64,000 nucleotides of DNA from Kudoa neothunni (Eukaryota > Cnidaria), in the NCBI GenBank assembly GCA_964304625.1, contig OZ199839.1:2232001-2296000 (forward strand), given 5' to 3'. Under the pieces are notes generated by a model. The model did no database searches and had not been told where the DNA came from. It was given only the letters and a program-made list of their open reading frames with translations. Position numbers and translations under genes: made by a program. Below, one piece after another: positions 12,501 to 24,728 of this stretch (its first letter is position 1; each line of letters begins with the position of its first letter).

Positions 12501-14529
12501 ATACAATAAAAAGCTCCAGAAAAAAGAAACTAAGAGAAAAGTTAGCTTGGCTCACTTCATTCTCGAGAAATTAAAGAGAAAACCAAATAACAGAGACAAA
12601 ATTTATGTGGTGGAACCCACATTCGATGAGCTTAAATATGTGCAATGTAATAATCAAGAGGAGGTTGTCATACACAGTCGAGTTCAACAACAAAGTCCAA
12701 CTGATTACGAAGAATGTGACCAACATCACTCTGGATCAAGATCAGACTCAAACTCAGTGTGTTCAAATGTGACTGGTCCAAGTTCATCTACAGAAAAGAT
12801 CAATAATGGAGCGATTAATCAACAATGCTCAGATAAAACTACTTCTGATTCATGTGAACACCAAAGCTCATCAACTCAAGCCAAAAGTTTGAGCGAAAAC
12901 ATTGTTGAGGAGATTTGCGAATGTAGCGGATCTCAACTAGATAATATTGGAAGCGATAACACTGGTAAAGAAACAAATCAATCATGTAGTAATTCACAAC
13001 AAGTTCAATCTCAATCAAAATCTACCGATACAACCTCAAATCGAAACCAAGCGGATGAAACTCCACAAAATAGAGAAGCTTGTTTGGTTGAAAAGGATCA
13101 ACAAGATCTTTGTCCTACAGTGTTCACCGCAGAAAATGTGGATACTAGTGTTGATTGTGAGGCTTCGCAGCAAAACCATTTTACAGTTGCAAAAGTTGAG
13201 ACAGAAGAATATTGTCATACTCGTGATATCGAGATTAACAAATCCTCTATCAGTGGAAGCCAAATCACGAGCAGTGTAACCAATAGCACCCATTCCCACT
13301 GCGACCAACAAAGTGATATTAAATCACATCAGCAATCAAACACTAACTCAGATATAATAAAAACATCAGGTAATATCGATATATGGGTACGTGAGATAAA
13401 TCAGAATTTTCTCTAGGTTCCCCTCAAGATAGTGAGCGCATATTAGTCGATATAGGCTCGTGTATTATCAGTAGCGAACCAAATGGTGAGAAGGTGCCCC
13501 AAGCTTCAAATTACAGCTTAGATAGAATCAAACAAATACGTAAATAATATTGTTATTTAAGTAACAACCTGATAAGGGGTTTATATAGAAAGCCAACAAT
13601 ATTTCAGAAATAAACTTGTGATATTGGATGAAAGTGTTAGTGGGGAGGATGAAGCTGAACTGTCTGACGATTGTACGTCTAGAACAATTACAATAGATGA
13701 TGAATCATATAATACTACATGCAGCGAAAATGTCACATCTGATCTTAATTGTTACAATTCGGTTGACAGCGGTGTTAGCCTGAGAAATTCACCTAAAGTG
13801 AGCCAACTAATAGAAAAGTTTGAAAATATTTGCTCATCGGAAAACTCCAAAAACAACTCTCAAAATAAGCTAGATGTTATGAGCTTACTAACCGATCCTG
13901 ATGATACCACTGTTGTAGAGTTGGCTGAAAATTCCCCTATAAAAGGATGTTATACTCCTGAACACCAACAAAGTTATCAAGAACATTACAGTGACACTTC
14001 CTCGTCAGTTATACGCCAACAATATGAAGAAAAACCAAAATTGCAAAAAATCACTAAGAAATGGAATTTCTTAAACACAGATAAAGGCAAAATTAGAAAA
14101 GGTGTTCTTTACAGCAAAATCTTAGATAAAATACAATCTAAATCACATACTTCCGATAAAAACCCCCAAAAATATAAAATCAAATGCAATAGTGATATTA
14201 AAACCACTAAACACATTGGGGTAGCAAAAGATCATCTACAAGAGATTGAAGGCGATTCACCCTGCTCTATGCCTCCATACAAATATCAAATAATCACTGA
14301 AAGTATCCAACAACTTGGTGATAACAATGATTGCGACTTTGATAAGGTCAACTTTATTCCATACGCTAAAGTATCTGAGAAAATTAAGCTAAAGCAAGAA
14401 GTAATCATAAAGAAACTAAAACAGGGTAACAATTCTAAAGTTGTCGATGGAAACAATGAATTCAAAGATCCCATTATGAAATACATCTTTGACAAAGCTC
14501 AACAAAATTACTTCAGTTCTTCTCTTTGA
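9537..14529 (+). CDS. Large multi-exon protein (about 1306 aa), not recognised; Tudor-like segment and Cys4 site
   Basis: Fourteen exons join in consistent phase: 9537-9742, 9917-10067, 10116-10166, 10234-10290, 10332-10443, 10551-10660, 10718-10830, 10885-10992, 11032-11219, 11425-11456, 11605-11683, 11732-13369, 13417-13539 and 13577-14529. The stop is TGA at 14527. The first 380 residues look conserved: a basic coiled stretch near 157-185, then LFHSNPFVTSLRPTFKK near 210, and LSIGDIVVALFDS near 328, which resembles a Tudor-domain strand pair. A Cys4 site follows, C617-x2-C620-x20-C641-x2-C644. Most of the rest is Ser/Gln/Asn/Thr-rich and probably disordered; the last 100 residues are basic. 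A nuclear or chromatin role would fit a Tudor-like plus Cys4 layout, but I cannot name a family. Exons 1-2 and 10-11 are the least certain joins. Confidence 0.7.
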
Positions 14530-16394
14530 AAAATATCGAGTCTTTTTAGATTTAGTGTCGATAGATGGAACATTTTGTAATGTTTAAATTTTGATTTTTT
14601 TTGCCGTTTTATTGAATTTATTTAATTTTTAAGTAAATAGATAATAATATAAAATAAAAAAGCATGACAGTAAATAACTGATTTAAAACACTGAATTAAT
14701 ATAAACGATTATATTTAAGTTTTATTATAAACTTATTCAATTCCTACGAAATGAACGAAAAACTGTAAATTCCGTCGTTTAACTCTAAATTATTGTGTTC
14801 AGTTAAAAACAAAAAATTAAATCGCTGTTTAAAATATTGTACATTTTAATAACAAAACGTCACTATTAATGTCATTTTAGAGTTAATCGGTGACATAATA
14901 TAGTATTTATGACCCGTTTATTAGTTGCAGTATTCGTCTTAGTTGCTTTATACAAAGCTTTTAAAAAAATTAACTAAAAAATTTCTTTATTGAATGAAAT
15001 AAACTATGTGCAACAAAATTTACACCCATCGTAATATTTTTACCAAAAGAGATGTTTGATGCTTAATCGTTTGAATAACACCACTAGGGGTAAAACTGAT
15101 AGTTGGTTAAAAATAAAATTCAAAAATATTCATTAAATAAATTAGAAGTAGAAAGCAATATCAACGCTACATGTCCATTCTGGTACAAATGTTTCGATGT
15201 GAGCCGGACGAAGCTTAACGCAACAAATTTATAATGGTAAATTGAAACTAATTTTTCTCTGAATCATATTTTTAGATCATAAAAATTCAATTGTTAATAA
15301 AATAGGGATGGTCAAATGTGCGCTATAGACATTATTTCAAGAGCTACGCACCATGTCATTACCTAAACCGGCCCCTTCCATCCATTTTTAGTTTCTGCAT
15401 TCCCTCCCAACAAAATTTAAAACAATTATTTTAAGACGAAAACTCATTTCTACCGAAATTATATGAAAAAGAAAAGAAAGATATACTATAACGAGCAAAC
15501 GAATGTAAAAAGTAAATATAACTGATTATAAATTAAATGCTTTGACTTTTTTCTTAACTTTTATGAACTGTAATTAAGTCAAATTGAGGCCCTTTATTAG
15601 GTTAATAATGTATACATCATAATTTATAAATGAACCAGATCTATCAATATTTAAGTGAAAAATATTAGATGTGCATGCACAGATCATGAATGATTCAATG
15701 CTGCCAGCGGAGTTGAAAAAACCCAAGTTTAGGTAAAAATCTCAAGGTCGAGAAAATCATTACTTTAAGGTACAACAAAAATAGAATCGTATCTATAAAA
15801 GTCTTAAACCTTCTTCCGATTCAATAATTACGTCATCAGACATTAAATTTAAATTTATCATCGTATGATTGTGATGTTTGGGCACGAACACTCACTCATA
15901 ATTAATTACTTCATAATTCAAAATATATTTTGAAATAACGTTTAAATTTTCTAATAATATGCGACAATGTTTACTGAGTAACTATGTAATCGTGTCATGT
16001 TAAACAATCTAATGTGCTGACGTTCAATATCGCAAATGTTTAAACTATGCATGACGGTGGTTCCCACACCCCTAAGGATGTGAACTATGGGCTTGAGGAT
16101 GCGAGATTCGACCACAATAGAAAAGAAATTTTGAGTCGGCTACACCTTATTGTATTATAGTATGCAAGCAGGTGCAAACTTCGTTTTGTCATTAAATGTG
16201 GGTGCAAGTCCAATTTTGGCTGGAAAGCGCTTCTTCATGATATAATCTGAATAGGATAGGTCATTAAAAATATAAATATTAATGCCGTACATACAAAAAT
16301 TGTGTTATTCTTTAATGTTTACAGGTTTTCAATAAAACCCGAGATTTTGTATTAAATGAAAAAAACCAAGCCCTGGAATGATTTAAATTTTTGT
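14530..16394. other. AT-rich gap, no gene seen
   Basis: No coding signal is visible. Two short GC-richer segments, near 15303-15340 (TAGGGATGGTCAAATG) and 16053-16110 (GGTGGTTCCCACACCCC), resemble hAT-type element ends but have no partner that I could pair. Confidence 0.3.
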
Positions 16395-18476
16395 TTAACT
16401 TTCTAGATAAAATGGGGTGTATTTTGACCCCACGCATGTTATAAGGTCATTTTTTAAACATAAATGGTTAGGTTAATTTAATTTTGAGTTCATATAATCT
16501 TCTATATTACAGAGATCTTTACAAAAATGTAATATAGTATTCGTATTTTAAAAAAGGACAAAAATTAAATCAAAAACACTTAAATAAAAATCGACCCCAG
16601 GTTTTTTGGTTAAATTTTGAGAAATAGAAAATAATATTTATATTTGAGGTTTAAAGAAATTTAATCGATAAAACATCGAATAAATAACAATATATTAGTG
16701 GTCATCTGAAATGCACACGCACCATATTTTAAACTCTGAGTTCTTCTTCTGGTTATTGCGATAGTTGCTCCGATTTTGATAATCTTGATGTTGAAAATTC
16801 ATTTCTTAATAAAATCTCATCTGATGATGATGTTGAATTGATCACCGATTCTTTACTTGACAAAAATGGAACTTTGTGGCCAGTTAATAAACCTATAATT
16901 TCAAGAATCGGATCAGAAAATATTTTGAATAATCTCCATGGTGTCACCTTTTGCTTTATTAAGAGTGACCAATTTAGGTGATACTTTCCGATTACTTTTT
17001 AATCAAGAAGTTTACAATCTGATCCTAAAATTTAAAAGTTTATTTGGTGCCAATTACTTTGGCAATAGTTTGAATAATTTAGATGAAACCAAATATAAGG
17101 GTTATATTAGGTGCATGTTGTTAATAATTATCCATAAAGACCGACAGGAACCCATTTCGGAGTTATTTGAAGTGATTTGTTTACACGTAGTTTCCGCCCA
17201 TTTGACGATGTATGCATTGCTGAGCAGTTAGTTTCTTTCAGGGGCCGTATCCCATTTAAGCAATACATACATAGCAAACCAGCCAAATATGGCTTTTTTC
17301 GCGCAGTTGATCCCAGATCAACCTATATATATAATATCGACGTCTATTTGGGAAAGCAGAACCAATTAGATAAAAAGGCAACAAACATCGGTAAAACATA
17401 GTATTGAAGTTACCTAGCCCATTGCGTAGTTCTGGTCGAAATTTGGTTTGTGGTAACTTTTCATGTCTGTGGAACTTGCTGACGAATTGCTAAGAAAAAA
17501 ATTAACGTTACTTTGGACGTTGAGATCTATTAAAGGAGAAATTCCGTCATATTTAGGACCATTGAAAAATACTCCTGTCAATTCAATTTTTGTGTTTGAT
17601 GGTAAAAAGATGATTTTAAGGTACTTTCCAAGAGAAACGAACCTGTGTATATGTTGTGCACCTCTGCAACTAATACCAACGTTTCAGAATAAGAGCCCTA
17701 CAAACCTGATGTAATATTCCATGTTAACTCTACAAAGGGGGGAGTTGATACTATTTCTCGATTACTTGCATCGGTATGTGTTAGAAGATTCACTAAACGC
17801 TGATCCCTGATTGTATTCTTCAGCACGGTTGAAATTTTATTGATAAATGGGTTTTCAGTTTATAAAGGAATATTTTATCAAGCCAACATAAGCAGGAGAA
17901 ATTATTTAAGAGTCGACAAGCGCCTTAGAAACGCGAAGAAAAGGAGACAATTTAGCTAGCGTACTTGTGAATAACGTTCTAAAAATTCCACTCAAAGGTG
18001 TAAATTTTGTGAAAAAAGACCATAAAACCTCCGAAAAATGTCAAAGTTGCAACGCGCCATGTTGTAGAAAACATTCTAAACTTGTTTGTTTGAATGGTTT
18101 ATGATACTATTTCTGTTATTTAACATCATGTCCCATTTATATCGGGATAAAACTCGTTAAATAATTTGTTAAGTGTTTAAAATATTAGAAATTAAGAATA
18201 AATAAATTTAAAAGCGCATATACTGGTTTTTCCTAATTCTAGATATAATTAAATCATCAAAAACTTAATAAATTCTCCCAGTAATCGCGCACGCGCGTTT
18301 CAGTGTTATCAATTTTATTGCGCTTTTTTACAATGTTTTATCCATGGATATTGCTTAGAATTTGTACAAACAGTTTAATTTATATTTACTACGCAAAAAT
18401 TTAAAAATATATGGGGTTGAAATACACTCCAATTTTATTGGGAAGGTGCAACTTTTCAAACTCTTTAGAAGGTTGA
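16395..18476 (+). mobile_element. Decayed piggyBac element, about 2.08 kb
   Basis: The left end is TTAACTTTCTAGATAAAATG followed by GGGGTGTATTTTGACCCC. The right end, reverse-complemented, starts ATCAACCTTCTAAAG and later carries GGAGTGTATTTCAACCCC, so the right TTAA has mutated. Between them lie the remains of a piggyBac transposase (listed separately). The subterminal GGGGTGTATT-ACCCC motif and the TTAGA-GGTTAA type end are shared with non-autonomous elements at 37983, 40634, 51147 and 60312. That makes this relic a copy of the likely source family for them. Confidence 0.85.
16750..18104 (+). pseudogene. piggyBac transposase relic (DDE_Tnp_1_7 type)
   Basis: Pieces appear in family order. 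An acidic N-terminus reads SSDDDVELITDSLL. Next come VNKPIISRIGSENILNN and the block DDVCIAEQLVSFRGRIPFKQ with YIHSKPAKYGFF, typical of the piggyBac core (DE-l-pFRGR--fkqYi--KPakyGik). IYNIDVYLGKQNQ follows, and near 18000-18104 the C-terminal cysteine-rich domain CQSCNAPCCRKHSKLVC. At least four frame changes or stops interrupt it, one of them between LFEV and the DDVC block. It is a plain DNA transposon relic with no sign of domestication. Confidence 0.85.
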
Positions 18477-18880
18477 TTATGAATTTAAAAATATACTTCG
18501 AAAAAATTAAGCATATGACTAAATTTATAATATAACATTTTAGTTTTTGTAATTTTTGAGTGCAAATTAACCTTAATTTTAAATATAAAAATTTAAAGTA
18601 ATTTAACATGGACATCTAACAAGTTAAATTTTGACGCTAATATAAATATAGTCCTTACTTGTCCAAGAGTTTGCCAAAAAAAATACCTTACAAACTCTAA
18701 GAATCTAAACTATTTGAAACATTTTCGAGTCAATTTTTCTTTTGCTACTAAGAAGTGAATTTTGTTTTTTCATTTAGCAACAAAAAAATAAATTATCATT
18801 TTTGTTTATTTTATTAATAAATTTAAATTAGTAGATTGAAAATGCAAATTAAATTTTCAGTAAAATTTATCAAATGACTC

Positions 18881-19207
18881 ATGTTTACCGGACTTATTTC
18901 AGCTTCGATTGCACACGACTCACCAATCACATGTGAAATTTTTTTGTTTCGAGAGAAAGATTCCGATTATGTAGAATCGATAACTTATGTAAAAATCATG
19001 TTCGGCCTTAAAGTTTTTTCTTGGACTCAAGGTATGAGTCTCGGATCTCCAATGGGAAAACTCCAAATGGTACCAAAAAAAGTTGATTTTCACAAGTTAT
19101 CTTCTAGCTATATAATTTTTGCCATTTTTACGATCTCCTTAAATGATCATAATTTTAATTTCACTAATCGCAATTGTGAAAAGTACGACAGTTGTACATA
19201 TTTTTAG
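18881..19207 (+). other. Unassigned open stretch, 108 codons
   Basis: An uninterrupted frame from ATG to stop with mixed composition (FREKDSDYVESITY, then WTQGMSLGSPMGKLQMV). I recognise no domain, no neighbouring exon joins cleanly, and a Merlin scrap lies just downstream on the other strand. It may be a fragment of an old element or chance. Confidence 0.15.
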
Positions 19208-19439
19208 TTTGATTCTTTCTATGGATTGGCTAAAAGTATTGGTATATTTTTTTAATGGTTTTAATAAAATTTTCAATCCAGAATATTTTCATTGATTGGT
19301 CAAACTAGGTATTTCGCGCGAATTAAAAATATAATCGATGGAAATTACGAGGATCCGACTTGATAGTGATTATTACCTGTTATGATAAATTCGTTAATTT
19401 ATGAAACTTACGATTTTTCCCTTTTTAAACATCTCCCTG

Positions 19440-19530
19440 ATGATTATTATTATTATTATTATTCTTGTCGTGAAGAAGGATCTCGTCGATTTCAATGACT
19501 TAACCTTCTCCACCATATTCCCTTCGTTCC
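19440..19530 (-). pseudogene. Merlin transposase scrap
   Basis: Minus-strand reading gives GGEG, a stop, then VIEIDEILLHDKNNNN. This matches the first-Asp block of Merlin/ISXO2 transposases (G--veiDEs-l--kK-nrG). The run of Asn is coded by the ATT/AAT microsatellite, which seems to have grown inside the old coding sequence. The rest of the transposase was not found. Confidence 0.45.
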
Positions 19531-20722
19531 TCAAAACTTGAAAGGCATACTTTCTAGTATTCTTTTTCTATCAAGAAATGATAAGCTTAAGTATATTGAT
19601 CATTTTCCCAGTAGTTGCAGAAATGCTTTCCAATGCACATTAATAATCGAGTTTCAATTTTTTTTTCATTGTTAATTTATTTGATGACATAACGGAAATT
19701 ATACCATTTAAAAAAGTACCATCTCGAGAGGGAGACGTTAGTTTTACATCTTAACTACATCAAGTCGTTATTTACAGGAGAACATCAATTTTTACAGATG
19801 TAATTAAAGGAATAATCAATGCTTAAATTATGTCATAGGTCTTTTGCATTAATTTTTCTTTTTAAGATACAAGTTTAAAAATTATAGAAATTTAAACATT
19901 CTTTCGTTACAGCCTCTATATAATCCTTCGTTACTAAGGTGTAAAGTAACTTAGCACCTTCATTTATTTAACAGGAAAAGTGGTGGTCTCCTTTAAAACT
20001 TAAAAACACCATTATAATTATTAACCCCTGGTTAAAAGCACAGAAGAATTTAAAATAGTTTTTTAAGGTCAATATAAAATATAAATAGAGTCTTATTTAT
20101 GAAAATCAAAAAATGGTTAATTTTCGGCATCTATTGTAAAATGATAGAGATTACACATGCACTCAACTCTAGTCAAATAAGACTAGAGTCAATATTTAGA
20201 AGCCATAATTTTGGCTGAATGTTTGCACTCAGTATTCTTTTGATTTATTATCAACTATTGAAATAAAATAAATAAAATCATAAAAAAATCCCAAACTTAA
20301 CACCCAAAAAAGAAAATAATATGATAGATGTATTCAAATAAATATAGCACAAATGAGGCTTTATACATACCGATAACAATAAAATACTAAAAGCGCAAAG
20401 CTTTCTAAAAATTGTTAATTTCTCCCCAAGATAAATAAGCTTTCGTCTATCCTTTGTTATTATTTGAATTCCTATACATACAACATAAATAATCTCTTAA
20501 AAATTTCACAAAAAAATCAAAAGGTATAGCAACTCTACATCACTTAGAAACAATTCAGTCAATCTCCACCACTTATAAAATTGTGGAATGAAATGAGAAT
20601 TGCTGGAACCAAGACTAAAAGGTTGTGTGTTAGTTTTACAACAATCAAATCTACTTAAAATTAGGTTCAATATCAAGGATTTTATATTGTTATGCGGAAT
20701 GTAATCACTACGAAAACAATAT

Positions 20723-20866
20723 TTATTCATTTGGTTTAAATATTAAAACAGCGAAAATTGAGTGATCCCCTTGAATCTTATATCTCGAATAATCACTGCC
20801 ATACACTGAATATGCAATTAACAAATAGCTCATCACAAATTGAATGATATAAACCCTTCGTAACAT
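20723..20866 (-). CDS. Short possible secreted or membrane peptide, head to head with poly(A) polymerase
   Basis: A 47-codon frame begins MLRRVYIIQFVMSYLLIAYS, which reads like a signal peptide or single membrane segment, followed by a polar tail ending IFKPNE. It starts about 160 bp from the poly(A) polymerase ATG on the opposite strand and would share its GC-rich promoter region. No downstream exon could be joined with confidence and I recognise no family. It may be the first exon of a longer gene or chance. Confidence 0.25.
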   Translation of the reverse strand: MLRRVYIIQFVMSYLLIAYSVYGSDYSRYKIQGDHSIFAVLIFKPNE

Positions 20867-20910
20867 ATCAAAATGTCGAAGAAGTCGAGTAGAATCGGCG
20901 CCTACACTTT

Positions 20911-20923
20911 CGCGCAGGCGCAC
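20911..20923. promoter_or_regulatory. NRF1-like GC palindrome upstream of poly(A) polymerase
   Basis: CGCGCAGGCGCAC lies 104 bp upstream of the ATG at 21027, in otherwise AT-rich DNA. It approximates the NRF1 consensus YGCGCAYGCGCR with one mismatched centre. Confidence 0.45.
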
Positions 20924-21026
20924 TTATATCATTTTCCGTGAAGTCCAAGGTACTGTTTTAACTGCTGAATCCTTAAAACGTGGTTGTAATTTTAAACTAT
21001 ATGTAATTTAGAATTGGTATATTCCA

Positions 21027-23076
21027 ATGATGAAGGATAATAATGAGGAAACTGACCTAAAGTCGACGAATAGTAGTCAATCTGAATTAGCCATTACAGA
21101 TGATGTCGCTGTGCCAGAAGCATTGAAGAAATTCATTTCCAACCAACAGTCTGGAGTTAAACAAAAAATTTTCGGTGTAACATCAGTAATATCCACGGCA
21201 CAACCGAAAGCTAAGGAATTTAAGCTTACTGAGTCGTTGATCGAAGCACTCAACCACTATGATATCTACGAATCAGATTTTGATTTAATGCATCGCCTAG
21301 GAGTGTTATCCAGTTTAAACGACATGGCAAGGGAGTGGATTGTTGAATGTGGGAAGGAGAAAAACCTATCCGACCAAATTATAGCAAATCTTGGTGGGCA
21401 TGTACGTACATTTGGATCGTTTAGACTTGGTGTTCACACCAAAGGAGGGGATATTGATTCCTTGTTGGTAGCTCCAAAGTATATTGAAAGAAAGGATTTT
21501 TTCAAATCATTCTCTCTGTTTCTCAAAAAATCCCCGTATGTGTCCAAATTGATAACTATTGAAGATGCCTTTGTGCCACTGATCAATTTCACCTACGACG
21601 ATATTGAAATCGATCTTTTGTTTGCGCGTCTCAACATGGCACATATCGGTAGTGATTTGTCACTTCAAAACGACGATATATTGAAACATTTGGATGTTCG
21701 ATGTGTGCGTAGTTTGAATGGATGCCGAGTGACAGATCAGATATTGACATTAGTTCCCAATGGAGAATGTTTTAAGATGACCCTTCGTGCGATCAAATTG
21801 TGGGCAAAACGAAGAGGAGTTTATTCGAATGTGTTGGGATTTTTTGGTGGTGTAACATGGGCGATGATGGTTGCTCGAGTTTGTCAGCTTTATCCCAACG
21901 CTGTGCCGGCCACATTGGTTTTTAAGTTTTTCTTTGTTTTCACACAATGGTTGTGGCCACAGCCGGTCATTCTAAAACCTCTGCCAGCCACAAGTGCACT
22001 CGATATACCCGAATGGAATCCCAAGGAAAATCCGTCTGATGCGAATCATTTGATGCCAGTTATCACTCCAGTTTGTCCACATCAAAACTCCACCTACAAT
22101 GTGAGTTTCTCCACGAAAGCTGTTTTACTGGGAGAGTTTAAACGAGGTTTTGATGTGTGTCAGAAGATCGCTCATGGTGAACTTGAATGGTCGGATCTTT
22201 TCGAATCGAACCCTTTTTTCAGTTATTATCGAACATTTATAAAGGTCAGTTGTGTGTCAGCTGCCGAAGAAAATGCGTTAGAATGGCACGCATATGTGGA
22301 AAGCAAATTGCGTCATTTTATCACATTGTTAGAGAGAAAAGAGAACATTAAGTTGGCACATGTGTTTCCTAAAAGTTTTTCACCTGCTACGCCACCTGAA
22401 AGGTATGGTATGCATTATCGACGCCAGCTATTTTTTGTGGTTGCTGGCTTTTGCGTATAAAAGATGATACTAATGGTATGATATTTAGGAATAGAATTGT
22501 GAAAAGTTGGTTCATTGGATTGGTATTTGGCGCCCAGAATACATCTGAAGATAAACCAGCCAAAAAAATCTGTGTTGATGTAACAACCGAGGCCGTGGTT
22601 TTCAAAAAGAAACTACTTGCCAAACAAAACTTCAAACGAAGATTCGACCCACTCAAACACACGATACGAGCCACGCCGTTACGAAAGAAAGACCTAATAG
22701 ACCATGTCCCAGCCGACTTTTTGCAGCTAAGCAAACTACCGTCAAAAGTCAGTTACTATCCAGTCTACTCCACCGCTGAAATCCTTATCGTTCCTATAAA
22801 GCGTTCCGCCCCCGAGATGTCTGTTGAGACTTTACAAGGTGATCCCGCGAATCTGAGTGTGTCAAATCCACCCACCAAACAAGAAAAGCTAGATTCTACG
22901 TCTGAAGTTGATTTTACATCTGTAAGGTATGTGATAAGTTGATTTTTTAGACTGTTATACTTGATACACCATCAACTCCTGTTATATCTGCCATTTCTGC
23001 TGGTTCTTTCGATTCTTCTACCGCCGATATTGATGAATCCAAATCCTATTCTGCTGCAATGTCAAATGATGCTTGA
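21027..23076 (+). CDS. PAP: Poly(A) polymerase
   Basis: This nuclear enzyme adds the poly(A) tail to mRNA after 3' cleavage, from ATP. Three exons (21027-22402, 22489-22921, 22951-23076) give 644 residues; the introns are 86 and 29 nt. The nucleotidyltransferase core has the G-S motif GSFRLGVHTKGGDID with D142 and D144, and the third carboxylate D196 in EIDLLFA. The central domain block reads KLWAKRRGVYSNVLGFFGG, followed by LMPVITPVCPHQNSTYNVS, both hallmarks of canonical animal PAP. The RNA-binding domain follows to about residue 460. The C-terminus is short and Ser/Thr-rich compared with the roughly 740-residue vertebrate protein. The start is the first ATG after the GC-rich promoter. The 3' splice near 22950 could use either of two overlapping donors, and only the GTAAGG donor keeps the frame to the last exon. 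Confidence 0.97.
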
Positions 23077-24728
23077 ATGTGACGAGACATCCTCTCACTA
23101 TACTATGGCTGATATTCGTTTCTTCAGATGAGTCCACTGATAATTTTCTGTACATAGGTCGCGCCTCCACATATAACAACAACTCACCCAACACTGATAT
23201 CATTTTTATGACCCCCTTTTCGTCTTCTAATTTTAAGAGATTTTCGTTATATCTTTCGGTTCTTATAGTGTTAGGCTTCCGATTTTTGAATTTTTGTATC
23301 AATCTATGTTTTTTGGTTTGTTTTGATGTTTTATATGGCGATTATGCGCATGATATTATCTTTGAATTTTCTAGTATGAGTGTTGGTAATATTTTCATTA
23401 ATTTAGAGCGAACATTTATTCGTGCGCTAACCGTGTTTTTTCAATCATAAATTCTTATTGGGTGTACATTATCCCATGGCGAATTTTCGCCAACAGACAT
23501 GTGCATTAAATTTACTTTTAATTTTCCAGACAGAGTGGTTAACCCAGGATAGCATTATTTCAATTGTCTTTAGAAATGTTGACTGTAACCCTCGATAGGG
23601 TTTGAAGTGAACGGAATATCGTTCATGACTCTAAAATGAGCATTGCAAGATTCAGTTGGATACTTGGTTCCTTCTAGATAGTTCTTTCAAAATATTGAAA
23701 AAATGAAGATAAATTAATATCTTTGAACTCGTTTCCCTTCTATAAATGCTTATTTTTACTCGTCTTCAATGAAGTTTGTTAATAGGGAAGCAAATGAGTT
23801 TGTTCACAAATATAAAAATTCACTATAACTTTTATATTTACGATATCATCTAAGTTTTTGAAGTTTTCTGAAGAATATTCGACCAAAATGTAATATGTAA
23901 AAATAAAGGTTCAATTATATTGCTTTTAAAATCGATACAATATATTTTTTATAAAGATAATCATACAAACTCATGTCATAATTTTTGGAGGTTTTCAAAA
24001 GTTTATATCAAGAGTATTTTGTGAAACAATTTTAACAATGTCGCGCTCGTTCGCCGGCGAAAATTCTTCATACCGCTCATTATATGTTTTTTAACCCTTG
24101 AAGGATCGCACTCAAAAAACTCCCTGATGTTTTTTATAATAACGATTGTAGTTACTTTTAATTTCTTACTTTTATAAAAAGTATATTTATAACCATTAAG
24201 AAAGATAACGCATAAACTCTGTAAGTCTAACTTTAACTCGAGTGGTAGGAATGTGAGAGCAAAGAGAACAGAATCACAGACATCTGTGTGAATTATAAAA
24301 ATATTAAGACCTTCATTATCTCGAGGCAATATTCACAGGCATCGGCAATTGACACGGAGGTTTTAAATCTAAAATCAGGCACGTGCCGTCCGGGTATGCA
24401 TTGCATACCTTGGAATATGTTGGGTGGGAAAATTTTTGTACCTGCATTACAGGGTGTAACATGAGAATTAATAGGATAATACCAATTCAAAAATAAATGT
24501 GTGTATTAATGAAGCACGCGAATAGAAAAATGATTCGCGTTTACCTCAGTATTAATTCGAATATATATATTTGAATCAATATAAATAGAATATTAGTCAA
24601 AATTCATAAAATCGGAATCAATGATAGTCCAAAATAACTCGACAGAGAGTAATTTTCATGGGTCCAGGTGTGTAAAGCACTGGCAAATTAAAGTCTGAGA
24701 TGCCTGATTTGCCAACCTTTAATATAGA
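23077..24728. other. Downstream flank of poly(A) polymerase
   Basis: It probably holds the 3' UTR at its start. A 125-codon plus-strand frame at 23073-23450 begins at the stop region and shows no family features. A TTAACCCTTGAAGG motif at 24091 looks like a solo TTAA-element end. Near 24389 there is a palindromic GGTATGCATTGCATACC. Confidence 0.35.

Larger units (their letters stand above)
18477..20505. other. Gap with transposon scraps
   Basis: It holds an unassigned 108-codon plus-strand frame at 18881-19207, an ATT microsatellite at about 19443-19463 and a Merlin scrap at 19440-19530. The rest is AT-rich with no gene seen. Confidence 0.3.

Noticed and set aside
15303-16110. A hAT element between TAGGGATGG and GGTGGTTCCCACACC segments
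   Set aside because: The two motifs are not inverted copies of each other and no 8-bp target duplication was found.
23073-23450. A 125-codon frame after poly(A) polymerase
   Set aside because: It starts at the stop region of the polymerase and looks like an open stretch of 3' UTR; composition and content are unremarkable.
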